From an uncultured Collinsella sp. (lineage in GTDB: Bacteria > Actinomycetota > Coriobacteriia > Coriobacteriales > Coriobacteriaceae), in assembly GCA_900550595.1 (NCBI GenBank), contig URTB01000092.1, forward strand, positions 1-5,920: a stretch of 5,920 nucleotides of DNA. The letters run 5' to 3'. The notes beneath the pieces were generated by a model. The model saw only the letters and a list, made by a program, of their open reading frames with translations, was not told where the DNA came from and did not search any database. The position numbers were made by a program, and so were the translations under genes. Of the stretch, positions 1-4,650 are shown one piece after another (the stretch's first letter is position 1; each line of letters opens with the position of its first letter).

Positions 1-976
1 CGCCCTTCCAGTGCTTTTCTGCATACGTGCAGAAGTACTCGATATTGCCGGCAAGCACCTGGTTGAGCTCATCAACCCACTCATAGCCCTGCGGCTGGTA
101 GGCACCGATAAGCGCATGCATGGAGAGGACGTTCATCTCGTTGTAGTGGGTCTTGTTGGACACGGCGCACACGCGGTCGCGCAGCGTCTCGTTGTAGATG
201 ATGTGGTAGCTGCCGACCAGGCCCGCCAGGTTGAACGTCTTGCTGGGCGCGTAGAGGGCAACCGTGCGCATGCGAGCATCCTCGCTCACCGACTGCGTCG
301 GGATGTGCTTGTGTCCCGGCAGGATGATATCGGACCAAATCTCGTCCGAGATCACCACGCAATCGTGCTGGCGATAGATGTCCATGGCGCGCTCGATCTC
401 GTCGCGCTCCCATACGCGGCCGCAGGGATTGTGCGGCGAGCAGAACACCGCGGCATGGATGTAGTTTTGGGCGAGCTTGCGCTCCATGTCCTCAAAGTCC
501 ATGCGCCACACGCCCTGGTCGCCGAGCTTAAGCGGGCTGTGGACAATACGATAGCCCGCGGCCTCGATGGACTTGGTAAAGCCGATGTAGGTAGGGCTGT
601 GGACTAGCACCGCATCACCTGGCTGGACATACGCGCGTAGCGTCGACACGACACCGCCCAGCACGCCGTTTTCGTAGCCGATATGCTCCGGCGCCAAGTC
701 CTCAACGCCGTTGCGACGGCTCTGCCATTCGATGATGCGGTCGAAGTACTCGGGACGCGGATTGAAGTAGCCAAACATGGGGTGCTGAGCGCGCTTGATG
801 ATGTACTCCTGAACCGTGGGCACCGTGGCGAAGTTCATGTCGGCCACCCACATGGGAATGCGGTCGAAGCCCTCGTCGGGTGCGTTCGGAGCCATACCGG
901 GGATCTCGCCCCAAGAGTCAACGGCGATGGAGTCCATGCCGTGGCGGTCGATGATTGAAGTGAAGTCATATTTCAT
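1..976 (-). CDS. MalY/PatB-family PLP-dependent aminotransferase / C-S beta-lyase (3' end outside window)
   Basis: The gene enters from the left edge; 325 codons are visible and the stop is missing. It is a fold-type I PLP enzyme of the MalY/PatB group. These enzymes typically cleave the C-S bond of cystathionine or cysteine-like substrates in the cytoplasm to give a thiol, pyruvate and ammonia, and some act as true aminotransferases. Visible marks are the N-terminal family signature IPMWVADMNF (residues 40-49), ENGVLGG (102-108), Tyr130 in SPTYIGF, SPHNPCGRVW (180-189) with the cofactor-contacting Asn183, SDEIWSDI (210-217) with Asp211 for the pyridine nitrogen, and APSKTFNLAGL with the Schiff-base lysine at Lys246. 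The family is usually about 390 residues, so roughly 65 C-terminal residues are missing. The ATG at 976 is preceded by CGGGAGT (982-988 on the plus strand), a fair ribosome binding site. It lies 112 bp downstream of trmO on the same strand. The exact substrate cannot be read from sequence. Confidence 0.93.
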   Translation of the reverse strand, partial: MKYDFTSIIDRHGMDSIAVDSWGEIPGMAPNAPDEGFDRIPMWVADMNFATVPTVQEYIIKRAQHPMFGYFNPRPEYFDRIIEWQSRRNGVEDLAPEHIGYENGVLGGVVSTLRAYVQPGDAVLVHSPTYIGFTKSIEAAGYRIVHSPLKLGDQGVWRMDFEDMERKLAQNYIHAAVFCSPHNPCGRVWERDEIERAMDIYRQHDCVVISDEIWSDIILPGHKHIPTQSVSEDARMRTVALYAPSKTFNLAGLVGSYHIIYNETLRDRVCAVSNKTHYNEMNVLSMHALIGAYQPQGYEWVDELNQVLAGNIEYFCTYAEKHWKG

Positions 977-1035
977 GCTGGACTCCCGTGCAGAGCGGAA
1001 TGATTCGGTAGGCGTTATTGTCCACCAGCGTGGGC

Positions 1036-1058
1036 GGTTTTGGCGCGGGGTTTGGCGC
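1036..1058. repeat. Two tandem copies of a ~11-bp G-rich motif
   Basis: GGTTTTGGCGC (1036-1046) is followed with a 12-bp period by GGGTTTGGCGC (1048-1058), one mismatch apart. It sits in the 112-bp gap between trmO and the malY-like gene, upstream of the latter. Two copies of a low-complexity word are weak evidence. It could be a regulator site or chance in G-rich DNA. I see no convincing terminator or sigma-70 promoter in this gap. Confidence 0.3.
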
Positions 1059-1088
1059 TTAATTTGACGGGTGCGGACGAATGGCCGG

Positions 1089-1826
1089 TTAGTCTCGCGC
1101 GTCGTTGACGGCGACTACGGTTAGCTGGGTTTCATCGACCGTAAACGATATGTCGAGCCCGGCGTAGGCCAAGTGGTAAACGCGGTTTGGCTCGTGCTTG
1201 CTGCCCGCGCGGCGCGGATCTTGGCGAAGAACCTCGACCAGACCGGGGAGCTTTGCGGGCGGGACCATATCCTGCAGCGCCTGCGGGAACTCGACGTCGA
1301 GCTCTTGCCACGGAGCGTCCTCAATCCAGCCGCCGGTCGCATCCGGGTGACAGTCGGCAAATGGAATGTAGGGCTTAATGTCGTAGATGGGTGTGCCGTC
1401 ACGCAGGTCGGCCCCCAGCACATGAATGATGGGGCCATTGTCGGTGAGCTCGACGCGATCGAGCTTGACGCAGGTAAGCCCAATGGGATTAGGGCGAAAC
1501 GGACTGCGCGTGGCAAACACGCCCACGCGCTCGGCTCCACCCAGACGCGGCGGGCGCACGGTTTTCGACCACTTGGCATTGGTGCCGGACCTGTCCTGCG
1601 ACTTGGCATCGGTAGCTATGTCCTTAGCCGTACCGCCGGGCGTTCCGTTTTCAAAGCGCCACAGCAGCCACAGGTGAGAGAAGAAGTCCAGACCCTCAAC
1701 CGCTGCATTGGAGGCAAATTCCGGCTCAAAAACGATGCGTCCCTGCAGATGAGGCGCCAAAAAGCTGTTGCGCGGAATGCCGAACTTCTGCGGCAGGTCG
1801 GTATGTATGCGTGCGATAGGTTCCAT
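1089..1826 (-). CDS. trmO: tRNA (adenine(37)-N6)-methyltransferase TrmO (TsaA/UPF0066/YaeB family)
   Basis: This 245-residue protein is close in length to E. coli TrmO (about 235). TrmO uses S-adenosylmethionine to methylate the N6 of t6A37 in tRNA-Thr, giving m6t6A, which fine-tunes ACY decoding. The N-terminal beta-barrel shows the family pattern: PIARIHTDLPQKFGIPR (residues 3-19), AVEGLDFFSHLWLLWRF (42-58) and the signature ATRSPFRPNPIGLTCVKL (105-122). LGADLRDGTPIYDIKPYIP (137-155) follows, then the small C-terminal domain. ATG 1826 is preferred because the family similarity begins there. An in-frame ATG at 1835 would add three residues. Neither has a clear Shine-Dalgarno sequence, and a TACAAT hexamer sits just upstream, so leaderless translation from 1826 is possible. 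The frame stays open far upstream (to about 2687), but that stretch is antisense to the regulator at 1968-2795 and is not part of this gene. Confidence 0.95.
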   Translation of the reverse strand: MEPIARIHTDLPQKFGIPRNSFLAPHLQGRIVFEPEFASNAAVEGLDFFSHLWLLWRFENGTPGGTAKDIATDAKSQDRSGTNAKWSKTVRPPRLGGAERVGVFATRSPFRPNPIGLTCVKLDRVELTDNGPIIHVLGADLRDGTPIYDIKPYIPFADCHPDATGGWIEDAPWQELDVEFPQALQDMVPPAKLPGLVEVLRQDPRRAGSKHEPNRVYHLAYAGLDISFTVDETQLTVVAVNDARD

Positions 1827-1833
1827 GCCGGTC

Positions 1834-1839
1834 ATTGTA
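1834..1839 (-). promoter_or_regulatory. Possible -10 element of trmO
   Basis: TACAAT on the minus strand matches the sigma-70 -10 consensus at 5 of 6 positions and ends 7 bases before the ATG at 1826. Transcription would then start at or within a base or two of the start codon. The best-placed -35 (CTGCGC, 17 bp upstream) matches poorly, so this is a suggestion only. Confidence 0.35.
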
Positions 1840-1893
1840 CGGCATGGAGGCGTGGGGCGCAGCGCGCAATTCTTCGCCGCGGTCCCCCGTCGT

Positions 1894-1908
1894 GCAACCA
1901 ACGGTTGC
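1894..1908. promoter_or_regulatory. Perfect 6-3-6 palindrome, candidate operator of the XRE regulator
   Basis: GCAACC-AAC-GGTTGC is a perfect dyad. It lies directly against the -35 box of the promoter proposed for the downstream XRE regulator and in the divergent region shared with trmO. XRE-type repressors commonly bind short dyads next to their own promoters, so autoregulation is a reasonable inference. There is no second copy in the window to support it. Confidence 0.45.
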
Positions 1909-1937
1909 TTGGAAGGGCGCCTGCCGCCGCGTATGCT
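1909..1937 (+). promoter_or_regulatory. Sigma-70-type promoter for the XRE/TipAS regulator
   Basis: TTGGAA (1909-1914, 4 of 6 to consensus) and TATGCT (1932-1937, 4 of 6) are separated by 17 bp. A start near 1944 would leave a ~24-nt leader that contains the strong ribosome binding site AGAAAGGAG (1954-1962). Confidence 0.5.
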
Positions 1938-1967
1938 TAAGCCATCAACCAGCAGAAAGGAGCCGTT

Positions 1968-2795
1968 ATGGCCTTTGTAGAAAAGCTCATCGCCGTTCGT
2001 CGCGCCCATCACCTTACCCAGGAGCAGCTCGCCGCTAAGCTCTTCGTCACACGCCAAGCCGTCAGCCGTTGGGAACGCGGCGAGGTCACACCGGGCATCG
2101 ACATGATGAAGCTCATTGCCGCCGTGACCGGCGAGCCCCTGTCTCACCTGCTCGAAATGCCCGAGCACTATTGCCAGAGCTGCGGCATGATACTCACGCC
2201 CGGCGACTGCGGCACCGATGCCACGGGCGCCGCGACCGATCATTACTGCAAGTGGTGCTACGACCACGGCCAGTACGCCTACGACACCACGATGGAGGCA
2301 ATGATCGAGGACTGTGCCCCGCGCCTGGCGCAAAACACCGGCATGTCGCTCGACGAAGCCGTCTCGCTCATGGGCGCCGTCCTGCCGCAACTGGAGCGCT
2401 GGCGCTCCGTGCAGGAAAACGAAGAGCGCTACGGCGCCGAGGCACGGGCGCGCTATGGCGACGAGACCATCGACGCGGCAAACGAAGCGCTGCTGGACAT
2501 GGACCCCGAGACATGGAACGACATGAAGGAACTTGAACGCGCTATTCTGGGCCAGCTCTCGATTGCCATGGGCATTGGCGACCCAGAGAGCAACGAGGCC
2601 CGCAAGCTTGTCACGATGCACCGTCGATGGATTGGCCTTAACTGGGGACACGAGCCCCAAGACGAAGCATACCTGGGCCTCGCCCACGGCTATCTGGCCG
2701 ACCAGCGCTTTGTTGACTACTACGACAAGCCCTGCGGCACCGGAGCCACGGCGTTTCTGGTCCAGGCCATCGAGTCGTCACTGGTCCGCGCATAG
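1968..2795 (+). CDS. XRE-family regulator with CQSCGM zinc ribbon and C-terminal TipAS-like domain
   Basis: This 275-residue protein is probably a cytoplasmic ligand-responsive transcription factor. Residues 5-62 form an XRE/Cro-type helix-turn-helix, with LTQEQLAAKLFVTRQAVSRWERG (16-38) as the recognition core. Residues 69-145 match the putative zinc-ribbon family: C69-x2-C72 (CQSCGM) and C94-x2-C97 (CKWC) as metal ligands, followed by MEAMIEDCAP, GMSLDEA and LPQLERW. Residues ~150-275 resemble the TipAS drug-binding domain of MerR-type activators: W183 in PETWNDMKELE, a helical stretch with ESNEARKLVTMHRRWIGL (207-224), GLAHGYLADQRFVDYYD (237-253) and GTGATAFLVQAIESSL. TipAS domains bind thiopeptides or other hydrophobic drugs. 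The only cysteine in this part is C256, and the thiopeptide-capturing cysteine of TipAL seems absent by my alignment from memory. ATG 1968 has AGAAAGGAG upstream. The gene is divergent from trmO, with a glutaredoxin gene 51 bp downstream. Domain calls for HTH and zinc ribbon are firm; TipAS is probable; the ligand is unknown. Confidence 0.88.
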   Translation: MAFVEKLIAVRRAHHLTQEQLAAKLFVTRQAVSRWERGEVTPGIDMMKLIAAVTGEPLSHLLEMPEHYCQSCGMILTPGDCGTDATGAATDHYCKWCYDHGQYAYDTTMEAMIEDCAPRLAQNTGMSLDEAVSLMGAVLPQLERWRSVQENEERYGAEARARYGDETIDAANEALLDMDPETWNDMKELERAILGQLSIAMGIGDPESNEARKLVTMHRRWIGLNWGHEPQDEAYLGLAHGYLADQRFVDYYDKPCGTGATAFLVQAIESSLVRA

Positions 2796-2846
2796 ACCGC
2801 GGCGGCTTTGGGTATTTCAATCAAAACTGCAACCGATTGGAGACCT

Positions 2847-3092
2847 ATGGCTACTAATCATGAGCTTGCGCTATTCGTTATGACCGGCTGCCCGTATTGC
2901 ATAAAGGTCAAGCGCTTTTTGGCCGATAACGGCGTGACCATTCCCGAGCGCAATATCTCGACCGACCCCGAAGCCGAGCAGACGCTCATCGCCGTCGGCG
3001 GAAAGCGCCAGGTTCCCTGCCTGTTTATCGACGGAAAACCGCTCTACGAGTCGAGCTACATCATCGCATGGGTACAGAAGAACCTGCTCTAG
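2847..3092 (+). CDS. Glutaredoxin (dithiol, CPYC active site)
   Basis: This 81-residue protein has the single-domain glutaredoxin thioredoxin fold. It would reduce disulfides or glutathione/low-molecular-weight thiol mixed disulfides in the cytoplasm. Visible marks are LFVMTGCPYCIKVKRFL with the redox pair C15/C18, the cis-proline loop QVPCLFIDGKPL with P57, and the C-terminal ESSYIIAWV helix that normally contacts the thiol substrate. A third cysteine (C58) follows the cis-proline. ATG 2847 is chosen because GGAG (2839-2842) lies 4 bases before it. A TTG further upstream at 2808 stays in frame but would add a 13-residue tail with no family similarity. It begins 51 bp after the regulator's stop on the same strand and may share its transcript; no strong separate promoter is evident. 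Because Coriobacteriia often lack glutathione, the physiological reductant is unclear. Confidence 0.92.
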   Translation: MATNHELALFVMTGCPYCIKVKRFLADNGVTIPERNISTDPEAEQTLIAVGGKRQVPCLFIDGKPLYESSYIIAWVQKNLL

Positions 3093-3107
3093 TGCAACAT
3101 ATTCATC

Positions 3108-3147
3108 GGGGACGTTCTTAAATGACTAGTCGTTAAAGAACGTCTCC
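3108..3147. repeat. 40-bp near-perfect palindrome between convergent genes (REP-like or bidirectional terminator)
   Basis: Arms 3108-3126 and 3129-3147 are 19 bp each, separated by TA. They match at 16 of 19 positions, with the core GACGTTCTT / AAGAACGTC perfect and GACTAGTC at the centre. It starts 16 bp after the glutaredoxin stop and ends 10 bp before the dus stop. It would therefore form a long hairpin at the 3' end of both transcripts. No run of T follows either arm, so it is not a classical rho-independent terminator. The GGGGACGTTCTT type of arm resembles dispersed palindromes I associate with Coriobacteriia genomes. That family membership is recollection, not shown here. Confidence 0.75.
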
Positions 3148-3150
3148 AAT

Positions 3151-3162
3151 GGCTAGCTAGCC
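3151..3162. repeat. 12-bp perfect palindrome over the dus stop codon
   Basis: GGCTAGCTAGCC is fully self-complementary and spans the TAG stop of dus (3157-3159, minus strand). It is too short for a stable hairpin on its own. It may be an accessory part of the adjacent 40-bp palindrome or coincidental. Confidence 0.4.
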
Positions 3163-4116
3163 GTGGAAGCGTGCTATGGGTGCAAGTGGCTGCTCGCGAA
3201 AGACGCGCTCGACGGCGGCGCGGTATTCGTCGACCTTTTTAGTCTTGCGTACGAGTTTGTGAACGGTAGCGTGATCGGCGAAGGCGCATTTGGCGTAGAA
3301 CCACCACTCCTTCATGCGAAAGACCGCATTGCCACCAATCTCTTCTGCATAGGCCGCGAATAGCATGTCGTGGAAACGCTGCAGTTCGGCTGCCGTGGCA
3401 GCAGGACCGCCGTTGGCCATACGAGCCAGAGCGGGGTTCGCGAGCAGGCCGCGCCCCAACATCACATGGCGCGTGCCGGGATAGGCCTCCACCAGCGCGT
3501 CCATATCCTCAAGATCAAAAATGTCGCCGTTGTATGCCACCGGAAACGGCGCACGCTCCAGCGTTTCGCCATAGAACTCCTTGCGCGGCGTGCCCGTATA
3601 GCGGTCCTTTTGTACGCGCGGATGCACGATCAGCTCTGCCAGCGGCATGCGGCAGTACAGATCGAGCACACGCTCATACTCGTCATCGCGTTCCAACCCC
3701 AGCCTGGTTTTTACCGACACCGGCAACGGCGACCGCTCGCACACGTCGCTCAAGAACACCTCGAGCTCGTCGAGGTTGCGCAGAAAGCCCGATCCTTTGC
3801 CCTTGGCAACAACCGTTCCCGAAGGACAACCCAAGTTGAGATTGACCTCGCGATAACCCATGTCGGCGAGCACCTGTGCCGCCCACACAAACTCGTCCGC
3901 GTTCTTGGACATCAGCTGAGGCACTACGTTGAGCCCCTGGTTATTGGCAGGATCAATCTCCTTAAACGCCTTGCCGCCAAAGCGGTTTCCCACCCGCGGC
4001 GGCGGCAAAAACGGCGTGTAATAGCAATCGAGCGCGCCGAAGCACTCCGCATGCACGCGACGGAACACATGCCCGGTAATCCCCTCCATGGGGGCAAGCG
4101 AAAGAATCATCAACAT
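3157..4116 (-). CDS. dus: tRNA-dihydrouridine synthase
   Basis: This 319-residue protein is normal for Dus enzymes, which use FMN and NADPH to reduce specific uridines in the tRNA D-loop region to dihydrouridine. The TIM-barrel order is intact: LSLAPMEGITGHVFR (residues 5-19), VPQLM (65-69), VNLNLGCPSGTVVAKGKGSGF (91-111) with the catalytic Cys97, VSVKTRLG (133-140) with the FMN-contacting Lys136, LIVHPRVQKDRYTG (162-175), VAYNGDI (193-199) and MLGRGLLANP (219-228). A C-terminal helical tRNA-binding domain follows (about 240-319). Two starts are possible, ATG 4116 and ATG 4110. The purine-rich GAGAG upstream is 3 bases from the first and 9 from the second, so 4110 (317 residues) is equally likely. 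The gene is convergent with the glutaredoxin gene. Assignment to DusA, DusB or DusC, and the target uridine, cannot be made from sequence alone. Confidence 0.95.
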   Translation of the reverse strand: MLMILSLAPMEGITGHVFRRVHAECFGALDCYYTPFLPPPRVGNRFGGKAFKEIDPANNQGLNVVPQLMSKNADEFVWAAQVLADMGYREVNLNLGCPSGTVVAKGKGSGFLRNLDELEVFLSDVCERSPLPVSVKTRLGLERDDEYERVLDLYCRMPLAELIVHPRVQKDRYTGTPRKEFYGETLERAPFPVAYNGDIFDLEDMDALVEAYPGTRHVMLGRGLLANPALARMANGGPAATAAELQRFHDMLFAAYAEEIGGNAVFRMKEWWFYAKCAFADHATVHKLVRKTKKVDEYRAAVERVFREQPLAPIARFHG

Positions 4117-4136
4117 CTGCTCTCAGATCAACGCGG

Positions 4137-4155
4137 CAAAGGGACCGCCCCTTTG
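4137..4155. repeat. Small G/C hairpin in the dus leader
   Basis: CAAAGGG (4137-4143) and CCCTTTG (4149-4155) are perfect 7-bp complements around a 5-nt loop. The hairpin sits at the start of the predicted dus transcript, about 20 nt before the start codon. It could be a leader stability element or a small member of the GGGAC-type palindromic repeats. No anti-terminator or ligand-binding fold is visible around it. Confidence 0.5.
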
Positions 4156-4163
4156 TCACATGC

Positions 4164-4193
4164 ATTATGCCTTGTGCTCCAGATGATTCACAA
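4164..4193 (-). promoter_or_regulatory. Predicted promoter of dus, overlapped by a dyad
   Basis: On the minus strand TTGTGA (4193-4188, 4 of 6 to consensus) and CATAAT (4169-4164, 5 of 6) are 18 bp apart. This gives a start near 4157 and a leader of about 40 nt. A perfect 8-bp inverted repeat, GCCTTGTG (4169-4176) and CACAAGGC (4189-4196) with a 12-nt spacer, covers the -35 box and ends at the -10 box. That is the usual position of an operator. The dyad could equally form an RNA hairpin if transcription began further upstream. Confidence 0.5.
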
Positions 4194-4246
4194 GGCAGAG
4201 GTAGCAGCTTGACGATAATCACCCTTCCATCCGTCGCCTCACGCAA

Positions 4247-4428
4247 CGAAGGCGAATGGTTTTCCGCGAAGTGAACGAGTGAAATCGGATCCCCGAAGCA
4301 TCGACACTTTTGGAGAGGCATTTCCTGCGGTTTTGTCGCTCAAATCCTACGGTTTTTGCATCCAAAAGCGCGAATGCTTCAGGGGTCCAGAATAGGTCGT
4401 TCACTTCTCTGAAAACCATTCACCTTCG
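4247..4428. repeat. ~180-bp imperfect inverted-repeat element
   Basis: The outer arms 4247-4314 and 4428-4361 match at about 52 of 68 positions without gaps. The first 18 bases, starting CGAAGG and ending GGTTTTC, differ at one position. Each arm carries GAAGTGAACGA, then 23 bases further a CCCC(G)AAGCAT word, then CTTTTGGA. The centre (4315-4360) is not palindromic but contains a 22-bp-period direct repeat, CCTGCGGTTTTG (4324-4335) and CCTACGGTTTTTG (4346-4358). A third copy of the arm plus part of the centre lies at 5841-5920. Absence of a transposase, with an inverted-repeat structure and a second copy nearby, suits a MITE-like or other dispersed non-coding repeat. No target-site duplication could be recognised. 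It could also fold into a long RNA hairpin. Confidence 0.8.
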
Positions 4429-4570
4429 ATTTGCTGGCGCTCACAAACAGTGAGAGACTGTCCCACGGCAACCCCCTTGCGCGTCATTCGCCCCACGACA
4501 GCGACTCCGTGCTCCAAAAACGACGTTCATGATCGCGACGACCACCAACACCACGCTGTTGACACTATGT

Positions 4571-4601
4571 TTGAATAATAGACGCCCCACTCATTTATAC
4601 T
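4571..4601 (+). promoter_or_regulatory. Candidate promoter of the membrane-protein gene
   Basis: TATACT (4596-4601) is a 5-of-6 match to the -10 box, with TTGAAT (4571-4576) 19 bp upstream as a partial -35. A perfect TTGACA lies at 4559-4564, but no -10 box is properly spaced from it. A start near 4608 gives a leader of about 43 nt. Confidence 0.45.
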
Positions 4602-4650
4602 AAAGAGCGCGTGCGCATCGCCCCCGAAAACGATGAGGATCGAGGCCCCC

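Larger units (their letters stand above)
4117..4650. other. 534-bp intergenic region without a protein gene
   Basis: Left to right it holds the dus leader hairpin, the dus promoter with its dyad, the large inverted-repeat element (4247-4428), and the promoter and leader of the membrane-protein gene. The remaining stretch 4429-4558 shows only short weak self-complementary words such as CTCAC-AAACA-GTGAG (4440-4454). I see no gene or recognisable RNA there. Reading frames that cross the region lack a ribosome binding site and family similarity. Confidence 0.7.

Noticed and set aside
11..607. 198-codon plus-strand open frame near the left edge
   Set aside because: It is antisense to the MalY/PatB-like gene, whose active-site motifs are all intact on the minus strand.
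1173..1940. Long plus-strand open frame opposite trmO
   Set aside because: It is a mirror frame of a clear trmO gene in GC-rich DNA, with Arg/Ala-rich composition and no domain.
1827..2687. Upstream extension of the trmO frame to a ~532-residue protein
   Set aside because: The extra 287 codons are the antisense of the XRE/TipAS regulator and show no family similarity. TrmO similarity begins at MEPIARI (1826) and the family is about 235-245 residues.
3370..4212. 280-codon plus-strand open frame opposite dus
   Set aside because: It is entirely antisense to a full-length, motif-complete dus gene. Its His/Arg/Gln-rich composition is typical of a shadow frame.
4219..4419. 66-residue minus-strand open frame across the inverted-repeat element
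   Set aside because: It lies within a palindromic repeat, has no clear ribosome binding site, and runs through both arms. The shared residues with the second copy are kept only as a low-interest finding.
4440..4461. Short overlapping inverted repeats (CTCAC/GTGAG and ACAGT/ACTGT)
   Set aside because: The 5-bp stems are expected by chance, and the two compete for the same bases.
4559..4564. Perfect TTGACA as the -35 box of the membrane-protein gene
   Set aside because: No -10 hexamer lies 15-19 bp downstream; the TATACT box is 31 bp away, so a different -35 was preferred.
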